Shown one piece after another: positions 7,313-18,839 of a stretch of DNA of 64,000 bases (position 1 is its first letter; each line of letters begins with the position of its first letter). The notes under the pieces are model-generated. The model was not told the DNA's origin. It searched no databases and was given only the letters and a program-made list of their open reading frames with translations. A program made the position numbers and the translations under genes. This DNA comes from Cyanobium sp. WAJ14-Wanaka (lineage in GTDB: Bacteria > Cyanobacteriota > Cyanobacteriia > PCC-6307 > Cyanobiaceae), in contig NZ_JAGQAZ010000002.1 in NCBI RefSeq assembly GCF_024345375.1, positions 248,001 through 312,000 on the forward strand, written 5' to 3'.

Positions 7313-8675
7313 GCTCGAGCTACTGGAACAGCAACGCATTCCAATCTGGGCCAGCGAAAGAGACGATAACGATCCAATCGTGTTCGGTGGCGGGCCCGTG
7401 CTCACCGCCAACCCCGAACCCCTGGCGCCCTTCTTCGATGTGGTGCTGCTTGGAGATGGCGAACTGCTACTGCCTACCTTCATCGACGCCATCCAGGCCT
7501 GCCGGCATACCCCCCGAGCCGAACGCCTACACCAGCTGGCCCAGGTGCCGGGCGTGTATGTGCCATCGCTCTATGCCCCCCGCTATGGCCCAGACGGGCA
7601 GCTATTGGCCATTGAGCCAACAGACACCGGCATCCCAGCAACAGTGGCCAAGCAGACCTGGCGCGGCAACACCCTCAGCCACTCGATGGTGATCACCCCA
7701 GAGGCGGCCTGGCCCTCGATCCACATGGTGGAGGTGGTGCGCAGCTGCCCCGAGCTCTGCCGCTTTTGCCTGGCCAGCTACCTCACCCTGCCCTTTCGGA
7801 CCCCATCCCTGGATGATGGCCTGATTCCAGCGGTGGAAAAGGGTTTAGCCGCCACCCAGCGTCTCGGGCTGCTCGGGGCATCCGTAACCCAGCACCCCCA
7901 GTTCGCCGACCTACTGGCCTGGCTAGATCAGGATCGCTTTGAGGGCACCCGGGTAAGCGTGAGTTCCGTGCGGGCCGCCACCGTGACCCCAGAGCTGGGC
8001 CGAATCCTGGCCAAACGGGGCAGCAAGTCGCTCACGATCGCCATCGAATCCGGCAGCGAGCGCATGCGCCAGGTGGTCAACAAAAAACTCGCCAATGAAG
8101 AGATTTACGCCGCCGCCCGCTATGCAAAGGAAGGGGGTCTCACGGGCCTGAAGCTCTACGGAATGGTGGGCCTACCCACGGAAGAGGAGGCCGACATTGA
8201 AACCACCGCCGACCTACTACTGGCCCTAAAGAAGGCCACTCCGGGCCTGCGGCTTTCCTTTGGGGTGAGCACCTTTGTGCCCAAGGCCCACACGCCTTTC
8301 CAGTGGCAAGGAGTACGCCCAGAAGCCGAAAAACGTCTCAAGCTTCTCGGCAAACGGCTCAAGCCCAAGGGCATCGAGCTGCGGCCCGAGAGTTACGGCT
8401 GGAGCGTGATCCAGGCCCTGCTGTCGCGCAGCGATCGGCGCCTGGCGCCCGTGATCGCCGCCGCCCGCGGTCGCAACGAAAGCCTGGGGGGCTGGAAAAA
8501 GGCCTACAGGGAGCTACTGGAGCAAGGGCCAGCCGCAAACTCGGCTCCATTGCCCCCCTGGGAGGAGGTGATCCACGCCAGCTGGGATCCCGGGCGCGTA
8601 TTGCCCTGGGATCACCTGGAAGGACCCCTGCCAAAAACCACCCTGGCCAACCACCACAAAGGAGCACTGGAGTAG
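7104..8675 (+). CDS. Radical SAM protein (cyanobacterial B12-binding-like family)
   Basis: The 523-residue protein has an N-terminal cobalamin-binding-like region (LAFPSTYTVGITSLGYQ, then FGGGPVLTANPEP) and a radical SAM core with the [4Fe-4S] cluster motif CPELCRFC (Cys215, Cys219, Cys222). It continues through IAIESGSERMR and GLKLYGMVGLPTEEE, typical of the Elp3/MiaB-like half-barrel. The substrate is unknown. The start used is the GTG at 7104. The frame is open back to 7035, and the residues LFEPAQPQVG encoded upstream are also preserved in the duplicated copy, so a CTG start near 7059 is possible. The gene normally follows acnB, as its orphan fragment does here. Confidence 0.85.
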   Translation: MLAFPSTYTVGITSLGYQVVWATLAQRSDMDVRRLFTDQGDPAHGSQRGRGADLDLFGLSLSWELDGPVLLELLEQQRIPIWASERDDNDPIVFGGGPVLTANPEPLAPFFDVVLLGDGELLLPTFIDAIQACRHTPRAERLHQLAQVPGVYVPSLYAPRYGPDGQLLAIEPTDTGIPATVAKQTWRGNTLSHSMVITPEAAWPSIHMVEVVRSCPELCRFCLASYLTLPFRTPSLDDGLIPAVEKGLAATQRLGLLGASVTQHPQFADLLAWLDQDRFEGTRVSVSSVRAATVTPELGRILAKRGSKSLTIAIESGSERMRQVVNKKLANEEIYAAARYAKEGGLTGLKLYGMVGLPTEEEADIETTADLLLALKKATPGLRLSFGVSTFVPKAHTPFQWQGVRPEAEKRLKLLGKRLKPKGIELRPESYGWSVIQALLSRSDRRLAPVIAAARGRNESLGGWKKAYRELLEQGPAANSAPLPPWEEVIHASWDPGRVLPWDHLEGPLPKTTLANHHKGALE

Positions 8676-8703
8676 TAAGTTTAGTCAAAGAGAGGTCATT
8701 AAA

Positions 8704-10422
8704 ATGTCGACTGAAGTTTTTGATTGGGCTTTCGCCCAACAATTCATTGCAGGTGGATCTGCAGCTGCCGCGGATCAAAATTTGCTGTTGGCTAACACCT
8801 CCCTCCAATCTGATCCAGAAAACCGTCTCACCTATTTGGTTTTCCTGAAGGGACCAATAGAACCTGAAAAGCTTGATCAGGCAGTACGGCAACTGTTAAA
8901 GGAAGTCATACCGGACAGCACCCCGAGTCTGCTTTTTGAACAGCTCGGGGGCTTTGCCATCGACCTCAACCAACGCCAAGCTGAGCGGCTGAGCCAAAGA
9001 CGTGAGGTGATTAGCCTGGAGCTGGATCGGCCGATGCGGCTAGATCCACCCATGCTTCAAGACTCGGAAAAGAACGACGTTTTTGTGCCCCAGGCACTTG
9101 TCAGCTATACCAACGCTATTATATCAAACCGAGAAACCGTGCCCTGGGGTGTACGGGCGATATGGCAGGGTAGAGATATATCTAGCATGGGCAACTCCGG
9201 CGCAGGCAGCTTCGCATTCGTAATCGATTCGGGAGTCCTAGCAACCACAGGTGACCTCAACCTCAATACCAGCTGGTCCCGTAGCTGGATCTCCGGCCAG
9301 GACGCATTCACGGACGATGATGGTCACGGCACCCATGTGGCGGGCACTATTGGTGCCCTAGTCAATGGGTTAGGGATGGTCGGTGTTGCACCCGGTGCTT
9401 CGATCGTTTCCCTGAAAGTGTTCGACAGCTCCGGCAATGGCAGCAGTCTCAACATCATTGCCGCAATCGATTATGCAGTATCGGTAATAAGGACTAATAA
9501 ACTTGATCTCTCAAAAGTAGTAATCAACCTTAGCCTTGCCGGCGGGCTCAACTCCGCCTTGAATTCGGCAATGCTGAATGCGGCCAATCTAGGCATCCGT
9601 TTCGCCGTCGCTGCCGGCAACAACGGGGCAGACGCCGACACAATGTCTCCAGCTAGTTCCGGGACCCACCCAAATGTATATACGGTATCAGCGGTCGACA
9701 GCGCCTATCAAATGCCCAGTTGGTCAAACTGGGATCAGGTCACCTCCACTGACCCTAACGACAGCGTCGACTTCGCGGCTCCAGGGGTAAATGTGTTGTC
9801 CTATTACACTAACGGGGCTCTAGCCAACCTCAGCGGCACCTCCATGGCCTCCCCCCACGTGGCGGGAGCTCTATTGATGGGGGGCGTAACAACCGGCGAC
9901 ATGGTCAAACCCTCGGTCGCAGGTACTGCAGACCCCTTCGCTTGGGCTATCAACTTCCCAGGCACCACCATCACCTCAAGTGCAGCTGTCCAAAATAAGG
10001 TTCTTTGGGGCACAGCCGCTAGCGACATTCTCATCGGCGGCAATGGCAACGACAGCATCACTGGGGTGCAAGCAAACGGAACCACGGGCGCAGCAATGGG
10101 TCTGGGACAGATTGACATACTCACAGGTGGTCCTGGTGCAGACACCTTTCTGCTAGGAGATTCCCGCGGGGTCTTCTACGACGACCGCAGCAACAACAAC
10201 ATCGGCCTCAGCGATTATGCCCGGATCACTGACTTCAACACCGGCATAGACAAGCTACAGTTCCACAACGGAACTTACTTCACTACTGTCAGTACAGGCA
10301 TAACTTCGATCTACTGGGATCGCAATGGCAATAACCAATTTGATACCACAGGAAAAGATCAGGACGAATTGATCGCCATGGTGACTGGCGCAATTACTAG
10401 CAAAGACATCATCTTGGCCTGA
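8704..10422 (+). CDS. Secreted subtilisin-like serine protease (S8) with RTX-type calcium repeats
   Basis: A 572-residue protein. Residues about 40-120 resemble an inhibitor I9-type propeptide (LTYLVFLKGP). The peptidase S8 domain has the full catalytic set: Asp175 in FVIDSG, His208 in DGHGTHVAG, oxyanion-hole Asn306 in AAGNNG and Ser380 in SGTSMASPHVAG. The C-terminus has hemolysin-type glycine/aspartate repeats (SDILIGGNGNDSITG, DILTGGPGADTFLLG), typical of proteins exported by type I secretion; there is no N-terminal signal peptide. No ABC exporter is in the window. A good ribosome-binding site (AGAGAGG) precedes the ATG. It is wedged between radical SAM and purU, 28 bases after the former. 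Confidence 0.9.
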   Translation: MSTEVFDWAFAQQFIAGGSAAAADQNLLLANTSLQSDPENRLTYLVFLKGPIEPEKLDQAVRQLLKEVIPDSTPSLLFEQLGGFAIDLNQRQAERLSQRREVISLELDRPMRLDPPMLQDSEKNDVFVPQALVSYTNAIISNRETVPWGVRAIWQGRDISSMGNSGAGSFAFVIDSGVLATTGDLNLNTSWSRSWISGQDAFTDDDGHGTHVAGTIGALVNGLGMVGVAPGASIVSLKVFDSSGNGSSLNIIAAIDYAVSVIRTNKLDLSKVVINLSLAGGLNSALNSAMLNAANLGIRFAVAAGNNGADADTMSPASSGTHPNVYTVSAVDSAYQMPSWSNWDQVTSTDPNDSVDFAAPGVNVLSYYTNGALANLSGTSMASPHVAGALLMGGVTTGDMVKPSVAGTADPFAWAINFPGTTITSSAAVQNKVLWGTAASDILIGGNGNDSITGVQANGTTGAAMGLGQIDILTGGPGADTFLLGDSRGVFYDDRSNNNIGLSDYARITDFNTGIDKLQFHNGTYFTTVSTGITSIYWDRNGNNQFDTTGKDQDELIAMVTGAITSKDIILA

Positions 10423-10451
10423 AAACTCTCTAAACTCCTGAGCCGAAGCCC

Positions 10452-11324
10452 TCAATCAAAAACAGCCGTACGACTGCCATAGACCATCACCTGGCGCTTG
10501 AGGTGCAACAGCACGGCCTTGACCAGGGCCAGACGTTCGGTGTCGCGGCCCTTGCGGATCAAATCGCCCACCTCATCACGGTGCTTCACCGGCACGGTCT
10601 CCTGGGTAATGATTGGCCCCCCATCCAGCTCCTCACTTACGTAGTGGGCCGTGGCGCCAATCAATTTGACGCCCCGATCCCAGGCCCGGTGGTAGGGCTG
10701 GGCTCCCATGAAGGCGGGCAAGAAGGAATGGTGAATGTTGATCACCTTGTGAAAAGCATCCGGGGGATCAAAGGCAACTAAAAATTCCTTGCTCAATACC
10801 TGCATGTATTTGGCCAAGATCACCAACTCGATCTTGTGTTCAGCCAACAGCTCCAGGTGGCGCGCCTCTGCCTCGGGTTTGCCATCTGGATCAACCGGCA
10901 CGTGCTCAAAGCGGGCCCCAAATTCAGTGGCAATCGGGCCCAGATCAGGGTGGTTGGAGATCACCAAAGGCACCTCCATGGGCAGCTCTCCGGTGCGCTT
11001 ACGCCAGAGCAAATCCAGCAGGCAGTGGTCCTGCTTGCTCACGAAAATCGCCACCGGCGGGCGGTAATCGGAGAAGTTGACCTTGTATTCACCGTGCAGC
11101 CGTTCGGCCAGGGCATGGGCCGTGGGGCAAATCGCCTCCCTGGGTAAACCAAACCCCTCTAGCTCCCACTCAATGCGGCTCAGGAAAAGGCCCGCCGTGG
11201 GGTCGCTGTGGTGGTCGGCATGGACGATGTTGCCGCCATTGGATGTGACCCAACCGGAAAGCTCCCGCACCAGCCCCGGTTGATCGGGGCAGATCATCTG
11301 CAGGATCGCCGTGGGGGAGCTCAT
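10452..11324 (-). CDS. purU: Formyltetrahydrofolate deformylase
   Basis: Hydrolyses 10-formyl-tetrahydrofolate to formate and tetrahydrofolate. From the ATG at 11324 it has 290 residues: an N-terminal ACT domain (LQMICPDQPGLVREL, about 8-80) and a C-terminal formyltransferase-fold domain with INIHHSFLPAFMGA and ELDGGPIITQE, which hold the catalytic His and Asp. A second ATG at 11351 adds nine residues; 11324 fits relatives better. The formate can be used by PurT, encoded at about 20.8 kb. Divergent from psbQ. Confidence 0.93.
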   Translation of the reverse strand: MSSPTAILQMICPDQPGLVRELSGWVTSNGGNIVHADHHSDPTAGLFLSRIEWELEGFGLPREAICPTAHALAERLHGEYKVNFSDYRPPVAIFVSKQDHCLLDLLWRKRTGELPMEVPLVISNHPDLGPIATEFGARFEHVPVDPDGKPEAEARHLELLAEHKIELVILAKYMQVLSKEFLVAFDPPDAFHKVINIHHSFLPAFMGAQPYHRAWDRGVKLIGATAHYVSEELDGGPIITQETVPVKHRDEVGDLIRKGRDTERLALVKAVLLHLKRQVMVYGSRTAVFD

Positions 11325-11449
11325 CGTCGAATTAGGCAGTATTGGCAGCATGGCCCAAGGCGCTCCAGGTTGCGAGGGGCTACAGCAAGTGTCAAAGCCC
11401 GGGGGGCACGGATAAAGTCGCCAGCACGAACCACCCTCCGGTGCCCCCC

Positions 11450-11944
11450 ATGCTTACTGGGCTGCTCTCTGCGCTCACCCAACAGCTCCGCCGCCTCGCC
11501 TTGCTGGGCCTGGCCGCAGTGCTCTGTTTTGGGCTGGCCGCCTGTGGTGATCAAAGCCGCAAGACCGCCACGATCAGCGACACCGACATGGCGGCGATTG
11601 AACGCCAGGCCAAGGGCTTCCTCTCCGCCCGAGATCGCCTCCCCGAACTGGCTGCCCTGGTCAACGAGCGCAACTGGGTGTTCACGGCCAACCTGATCCA
11701 TGGCCCCATGCAGGAAGTGGGTCGCGAAATGAGCTACATCAATCAGCGCCTGCTGCCCGCCGATCGCCCCGAGGCCAACGAGCTGGCCCAAAACCTCAAA
11801 ACAGCCCTCGCCCAACTGGATGAGGCCGCCAAAATCCAGGACGGCGACAAGCTGCGTAAGGCCTATATCCAAGTCGCCAGCGGCTTCGGTCTCTACGCCG
11901 ACGTACTGCCCGCCCAGGTTCAAGCTGATCTGAAGCAGGCCTGA
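11450..11944 (+). CDS. psbQ: Photosystem II protein PsbQ (CyanoQ lipoprotein)
   Basis: The 164-residue protein begins with a lipoprotein signal: hydrophobic segment LALLGLAAVLCFGLAAC, the Cys at about residue 28 being the likely acylated residue. The rest is a predicted four-helix bundle, with NERNWVFTANLIHGPMQEVG, characteristic of cyanobacterial PsbQ. It is anchored on the lumenal side of the thylakoid, where it stabilises the oxygen-evolving complex. The ATG at 11450 is chosen because the signal peptide starts there; the frame is open back to 11342. Confidence 0.88.
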   Translation: MLTGLLSALTQQLRRLALLGLAAVLCFGLAACGDQSRKTATISDTDMAAIERQAKGFLSARDRLPELAALVNERNWVFTANLIHGPMQEVGREMSYINQRLLPADRPEANELAQNLKTALAQLDEAAKIQDGDKLRKAYIQVASGFGLYADVLPAQVQADLKQA

Positions 11945-11966
11945 TCTAGGCCAAACCTGCCCTCAA

Positions 11967-13035
11967 TTGGCCCCCCAGGACCCCAACTTCCAGAGCCAGT
12001 CCGTACTGGTGGTGGGAGCGGGAATGGTGGGCCTTTCCATTGCCTGGTGGCTACAGCTCCAGGGCCACCGGGTGGAGCTGATCGACCCGCAGCCAGCTGC
12101 CAGCCCCGCAGCCCTGGGGGTGTTGATGGCCCAGGTGTTTCACCGCTCCAGCGGAAGGGGTTGGCGGCTGCGCCAGCGCAGCCTCGAGCTCTGGAACCAA
12201 TGGCTGCCGCTGCTAGCCGACCAGGGGCACCCGATCCATTGGCGCCCAGGTCTGCTGCTGCTGGCCGCCAGCCCGGAAGAGCGCAGCCGCCAAGAACGAC
12301 TGGCCAAAGAACGCCAAGGCCAGGGTTTGCCCCTCACCCTATGGAACCAGGACCAACTAGCCCAGCTCCAGCCCCAGCTGCCCCCTGGGGGCTCGGGTGC
12401 AATCCATTCAGCCGCCGACGGCCAACTCGATCCAGCCCAAGCCCTACGGGCATTTCGCCTGGATGGGGAGCGCCTTGGCATGGCCACCCACCAGGATCGG
12501 GTAGTAATCCTGCGGCGGAGCGGCGCCGGCCAGCGCTGGCAGGCAGAGGGTCAAAGCGGCCGCAGCTGGCAAGCCGATTGGTGCGTAGTTAGCGCCGCTG
12601 TGGCCAGCTCTGCACTCCTGGAACCCCTGGGATACCAGCTGCCGATGGAGCCCGTACTGGGCCAAGCCCTGGAGCTGGAACTGCAGGAAGAGCCCGGCTG
12701 GAACTGGCCAGGAGCCGTGCTTTGGCAGGGCATCAACCTCGTACCACGTCCTGATTTGGGCGGGGGCCGCAGGCTCTGGCTGGGGGCCACCCTCGAACCG
12801 GGGGAGCTGGCGGCAACGGAGGCACTCAGCCAACTGCGCCAGCTAAATGGAAACGCACCGCCCTGGCTCGAGAAAGCCCAGGTGGTGCGCCAGTGGCAGG
12901 GCCACCGGCCCCACCCGATTGGACAGCCAGCCCCCCTGCTTCAAAAGCTGGATGATGGCCTAGTTCTGGCCAGCGGCCACTACCGCAACGGCGTGCTACT
13001 TGCACCGGCCACCGCTGAATGGGTGGCCGGCCAGA

Positions 13036-13052
<17 letters not shown>
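11967..13052 (+). CDS. FAD-dependent glycine/D-amino-acid oxidase family protein
   Basis: The 361-residue protein has an N-terminal Rossmann FAD site ([17 protein letters not shown], about 13-29) with the acidic end of strand two in VELIDPQ. It ends with the DAO-type phrase [19 protein letters not shown], which closes the FAD pocket. This is the family of ThiO glycine oxidase and DadA. ThiO, which supplies dehydroglycine for thiamine synthesis, is a reasonable guess, but no thi gene is adjacent. The TTG start at 11967 lies 22 bases after psbQ. The 3' end overlaps convergent dnaK by 17 bases. Confidence 0.82.
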
Positions 13053-14943
<1,891 letters not shown>

Positions 14944-15066
14944 GGGTTACCACCTGCTTACGGTGAACGAATCAGAACTGAATGCATCTTCAGCAGCAGG
15001 GCCTGGCCCAGGCGAGGTGTGGTTCCCGAACAGGCGTTTACGGTGCCGCCCACCAGACCCCAAGCC

Positions 15067-15972
15067 ATGGCTTCTGAGATCACTGGCCGCACTGCTCTTC
15101 TGGGGGTCCTGGGCGATCCCGTGCGCCACTCGCTCTCCCCCACCCTGCACAACGCGGCAATCCCTGAACTGGGGCTGGAGTGGATCTATCTGGCCCTGCC
15201 GACCCCGGCTGCCCAGCTGACAGCAGTGGTGCAGGCGCTTGAGGCCATCGGCTGCCGCGGCCTAAGCGTCACGATCCCCCACAAGCAGGCGGTGGCGGCG
15301 CTCTGCCGGGAGCTAAGCCCCCTTGCCCAACGGGTCGGGGCGGTGAACACCCTGGTGCCCCTCGAGGGCGGCGGCTGGCATGGCACCAACACCGATGTGG
15401 AGGGCTTTCTGGCGCCGCTGCGACAGCGCCAATGGCAGGGCAAAAGGGCGGTGGTGCTTGGCTGCGGAGGTAGCGCCCGGGCAGTGGTGGCCGGTCTGGT
15501 GGAGCTCAATTGCGACCTAATCACCGTTGTGGGCAGGCGGCCCGATGCCCTGGAGGCCTTTGCGAGCAGTTGCCACGCCTGGGCGCCCCAGCTGCAAACC
15601 CTTTGCTGGGGCGCCGAACTGAATGCCGCCGATCTGGTGGTCAACACCACTCCGGTGGGCATGGCCTCGCCGGTAGGCATGGCCTCGCCAACAAATCCGG
15701 CAGCGGTGGATCAAAGCCCCCTCAGCCCGGCCCAGCTTGACCAACTCCAGAGCAGCTGCCTTGTCTACGACTTGATCTACACACCCCGACCCACGGCCCT
15801 GCTGCTGCAGGCCGCGGACCGGGGCTGCCCCACCCAGGATGGCCTGGAGATGCTGGTGCAACAGGGGGCCGCCGCCCTGCGGCTTTGGAGTGGCCGCAGC
15901 GAAGTGCCCGTAGCCAGCATGCGCAGCGCGGTTGAGACCAGCCTTGACTCCAGCCTCCGGCGCCTTTCCTAG
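15067..15972 (+). CDS. aroE: Shikimate dehydrogenase
   Basis: NADPH-dependent reduction of 3-dehydroshikimate. It has 301 residues from the ATG at 15067. Motifs are GDPVRHSLSPTLHN (substrate Ser residues, about 16-29), VTIPHKQA with the catalytic Lys, NTDVEGF, the nucleotide-binding VLGCGGSARAV and NTTPVGM (193-199). Immediately after NTTP an 18-base unit is duplicated in frame, giving VGMASP twice (15655-15690), which lengthens a loop. The end QDGLEMLVQQGAAALRLWSG is canonical. Confidence 0.95.
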   Translation: MASEITGRTALLGVLGDPVRHSLSPTLHNAAIPELGLEWIYLALPTPAAQLTAVVQALEAIGCRGLSVTIPHKQAVAALCRELSPLAQRVGAVNTLVPLEGGGWHGTNTDVEGFLAPLRQRQWQGKRAVVLGCGGSARAVVAGLVELNCDLITVVGRRPDALEAFASSCHAWAPQLQTLCWGAELNAADLVVNTTPVGMASPVGMASPTNPAAVDQSPLSPAQLDQLQSSCLVYDLIYTPRPTALLLQAADRGCPTQDGLEMLVQQGAAALRLWSGRSEVPVASMRSAVETSLDSSLRRLS

Positions 15973-16019
15973 GCAGGTTCGACAGCCCTAGCCTGGGCCC
16001 CTTCGGCAGAGTCGTGTCC

Positions 16020-16484
16020 ATGGAAGGTCCACCGATCTGGCAACGGTTACTCGCGGCCGCGGCCTACCTGCTGCCCTGGAGTGATGCCCTGCCCTTCGGC
16101 CAAGGCTTGTTTGGTGTTTTTCCCCTGCTGCAGTGGCTGCAACTGCCTGCCCTGCCGGTGGTGATGGTGCAGCAATTGGTGCCCTTCGGCAGCCTGGTGC
16201 TGTTCCTGGTGCTCTACCTGGCCGTGGTGCGCAACAGCAAGGTGCCCTACTTCCTGCGCTTCAACGTGCTGCAGGCAATCCTTGTCGACATCGTGCTGGT
16301 GTTGATCAACCTGGCTTTTGGGGTTTTGCGCCTGGGCAACGGCAGTTTTGCCGGACGCACCCTGGGCAACACGGTGTTCCTGGCGATCCTGGTGCTGGTC
16401 GCTTTTGCAGTGGTGGAGAGCCTGCGGGGCAAGGAAGCCGATATCCCCTCGATATCAGAAGCGGTGCGGCTGCAGCTCAACTAA
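16020..16484 (+). CDS. Tic20 family membrane protein (Ycf60-like)
   Basis: A protein of about 154 residues with four membrane segments and the Tic20 phrases AAAYLLPWSDALPFG and VPYFLRFNVLQAILVDI. In chloroplasts Tic20 is part of the inner-envelope import channel; the role of the cyanobacterial ancestor is not settled. The ATG at 16020 is chosen; a GTG at 16014 is also possible. It lies between aroE and rpsF, an order typical of picocyanobacteria. Confidence 0.86.
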   Translation: MEGPPIWQRLLAAAAYLLPWSDALPFGQGLFGVFPLLQWLQLPALPVVMVQQLVPFGSLVLFLVLYLAVVRNSKVPYFLRFNVLQAILVDIVLVLINLAFGVLRLGNGSFAGRTLGNTVFLAILVLVAFAVVESLRGKEADIPSISEAVRLQLN

Positions 16485-16572
16485 CCCCGCTGCGATAGGT
16501 TGACCAATCCGTCGCTGGTGGGTCCCTGACCTGCTGGCCCCTGCCCCCAAAGGCTTTCTCCGACAGGCGACC

Positions 16573-16959
16573 ATGACGCAGTCCTATTACGAGACCATGT
16601 ACATCCTTCGTCCGGACATCCCGGAGGAAGAGGTGGAAACCCATGTGACCAAATACCGCGACCTCGTAACAGAGGCGGGTGGAGTGGTTCTGGATTGCCA
16701 AATGCGCGGCAAGCGCCGCCTGGCCTACACGATTGCCAAGCACCGTGAAGGCATCTACGTGCAGCTCAACCACGATGGTGATGGCCAACACGTGGCTCCC
16801 CTGGAGCGGGCCATGCGCCTCTCGGAAGACGTGATCCGCTACCTCACCATCAAGCAGGACGGCCCCATGCCGGCACCTCGCACCATCCCCGGTGCCGCCA
16901 GCGAAGCCGCTCCAATGCAGCCCGCCACCAGCGAAATCGAAGTAGTCCCAGCCTTGTAA
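16573..16959 (+). CDS. rpsF: 30S ribosomal protein S6
   Basis: The 128-residue protein starts [20 protein letters not shown] and contains the conserved [20 protein letters not shown] of the S6 fold. A low-complexity Pro/Ala/Glu C-terminal tail after about residue 95 is common in cyanobacterial S6. S6 binds 16S rRNA together with S18 in the central domain of the small subunit. Confidence 0.96.
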   Translation: MTQSYYETMYILRPDIPEEEVETHVTKYRDLVTEAGGVVLDCQMRGKRRLAYTIAKHREGIYVQLNHDGDGQHVAPLERAMRLSEDVIRYLTIKQDGPMPAPRTIPGAASEAAPMQPATSEIEVVPAL

Positions 16960-16988
16960 AGCTGCCTTCCGATCTGTATGGTCCGGCG

Positions 16989-17372
16989 ATGGAGCCAGAT
17001 CTACACCAATCACCTGAACCGGAGTGGTCCTCCAAGACCGCTTCGGTTTTTGCTTGGGCGAACGCTGTGCTGGCTGCCGAGCAGGCCCAGGCCCAGGGGC
17101 AGCCTCAAGCCCTGCAGCTGGTCGAGCAAGAACTGGCCCAAGCGCGGGCCGAGCTGGCCACCTTGCACGAGTTGCTGGAAGACATCCCGGAAATTTTTGA
17201 GCGCAAATTTAACCAGCGGCTCCAACCACTGCTGGCCGAAAATCGGACCCTCCGCCAGCAGTTACTCGCCCCGAAGCAATTGGCCCTGCTTCAGCCGAGA
17301 CAAACCAGCGGGCTCGCAGATCTCGAGCTCTCTGATCTCAACGACGACGAGCTGCTGCCCAAAGCCGGGTAG
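16989..17372 (+). CDS. Conserved cyanobacterial coiled-coil protein, unknown function
   Basis: A 127-residue soluble protein with a long Ala/Gln/Leu-rich helix (about 25-100) of coiled-coil character, including [20 protein letters not shown] and [20 protein letters not shown] recognise no catalytic motif. It follows rpsF by 29 bases and ends inside the 3' end of convergent argG, overlapping by 35 bases. The ATG at 16989 is used; a GTG-type start at 16978 lies in another frame and is rejected. Confidence 0.72.
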   Translation: MEPDLHQSPEPEWSSKTASVFAWANAVLAAEQAQAQGQPQALQLVEQELAQARAELATLHELLEDIPEIFERKFNQRLQPLLAENRTLRQQLLAPKQLALLQPRQTSGLADLELSDLNDDELLPKAG

Positions 17373-18543
17373 GCAGTCCCCAGACATAGATAAAGCCCTC
17401 CGCTGCACGGTGGTCGAACTGGTCATCGGAGCCGTAGGTGGCCATGTCTGGCACATAGAGGCTGTGGGTTTCACTGCTGCGGCCCACCACCGTGGCGTTG
17501 CCCCTGTGCAACTTCACCCGCACCGTGCCGGTGACGGTCTGCTGGCTGCGATCGATGAAACCATCGAGGGCATCCTTCAGGGGGCCAAACCAGAGACCCT
17601 GGTACACCAGGTCTGCCCACTGCATTTCCAGCTGGCGCTTGGTGCGCAGCACGTCGGCGGCCAGGGTGAGGCTTTCAAGCTCCTGGTGGGCCTTGATCAA
17701 AAGCAGCAGGCCAGGGGTTTCGTAAATCTCCCGGCTCTTGATGCCCACCACCCGGTTTTCGATCATGTCGAGCCGGCCGAAACCGTGGCTACCGGCCAGG
17801 GCGTTGGCCTGGCGAATCAAACTCACCGGATCAAGCCGCACCCCATCGATGCTCACGGGATTGCCCTGCTCAAAACCGATCTCCACAGTTTGGGCAGTGG
17901 CTGGGGCCGCATCCACCGCCACGGTCATGGCATAGATCTCCTCAGGTGGCTCCACATTTGGATCCTCCAGGGGTCCGGCTTCGATCGAGCGACCCAGCAG
18001 GTTTAGGTCGATCGAATAGGGGGATTTTTTGCTTACCGGCGAAGGGATCCCACAGCGCTCGCCGTAGGCAATCGTTTCCTCGCGGCTCATGCCCCATTCG
18101 CGGGCCGGAGTGAGCACCTTGAGATCGGGGGCAAGGGCACCTATCGCCACATCAAAACGCACCTGATCGTTGCCCTTGCCAGTGCAGCCGTGGGCCACCG
18201 CATCGGCGCCTACCTCCCGGGCAATTTCCACCAGGCGGCGGGCAATCAGGGGCCGCGCCAGGGCAGTGGAGAGGGGATAGCGACCCTCGTAGAGGGCATT
18301 GGCCCGGATCGCGGGGAAGGCGAACTCCGTAATGAAGGGCTCAATCAGATCCCCAACGATCGACTGACTGGCTCCCGAATCCAGCGCCTTCTGGCGAATC
18401 GGCTCGAGCTCATCACCCTGGCCCAGGTCGGCGGCGAAGGTGATCACCTCCTCCACGCCCCATTCCTTGATCAAGTAGGGGATGCAAACGCTGGTGTCCA
18501 CACCACCGGAATAGGCCAAAACTGCCTTTTTTGCCCGACCCAT
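17338..18543 (-). CDS. argG: Argininosuccinate synthase
   Basis: ATP-dependent joining of citrulline and aspartate, the penultimate step of arginine synthesis. From the ATG at 18543 the protein has 401 residues, the normal length, starting [17 protein letters not shown] with the PP-loop SGGVDTS. Other motifs are [13 protein letters not shown] and [13 protein letters not shown]. The open frame extends to 18855, but those extra codons do not resemble the family. ArgH, the next enzyme, is encoded at about 47 kb. Confidence 0.96.
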   Translation of the reverse strand: MGRAKKAVLAYSGGVDTSVCIPYLIKEWGVEEVITFAADLGQGDELEPIRQKALDSGASQSIVGDLIEPFITEFAFPAIRANALYEGRYPLSTALARPLIARRLVEIAREVGADAVAHGCTGKGNDQVRFDVAIGALAPDLKVLTPAREWGMSREETIAYGERCGIPSPVSKKSPYSIDLNLLGRSIEAGPLEDPNVEPPEEIYAMTVAVDAAPATAQTVEIGFEQGNPVSIDGVRLDPVSLIRQANALAGSHGFGRLDMIENRVVGIKSREIYETPGLLLLIKAHQELESLTLAADVLRTKRQLEMQWADLVYQGLWFGPLKDALDGFIDRSQQTVTGTVRVKLHRGNATVVGRSSETHSLYVPDMATYGSDDQFDHRAAEGFIYVWGLPTRLWAAARRR

Positions 18544-18560
18544 TAGGCGGTCTCCTGCGC

Positions 18561-18758
18561 TCAATTCTCCGATTCTCCCTTGCCGTCGATCCGCCATCGA
18601 CTTAATAGCCAGATGCCCATCAAGGCGGGAGGCGCCAGCACCAAACCCCAGACAAGCAATGGTTGCAGCTGCAACGGCTCTGGCCAACGGTCTCCCGCTG
18701 CCACCAAAACCACACTCAGGGCCAGGGCTAGGGCCCAAAGCTGCAGGACTTGACGCAT
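18561..18758 (-). CDS. Small two-helix membrane protein, conserved hypothetical
   Basis: A 65-residue protein with two hydrophobic segments ([15 protein letters not shown] and [19 protein letters not shown]) and a charged C-terminal tail. It lies directly upstream of argG on the same strand, with 17 bases between, suggesting cotranscription. Similar small proteins sit next to argG in other picocyanobacteria, from memory. No function can be assigned. Confidence 0.6.
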   Translation of the reverse strand: MRQVLQLWALALALSVVLVAAGDRWPEPLQLQPLLVWGLVLAPPALMGIWLLSRWRIDGKGESEN

Positions 18759-18839
18759 CGGGGCTATCCGCTGAGCACTGGAAGCTATGGTGGAGGATTG
18801 GGGAAGCAGGCTCCAGCCTGTCCCGTAATTGGATACAGC

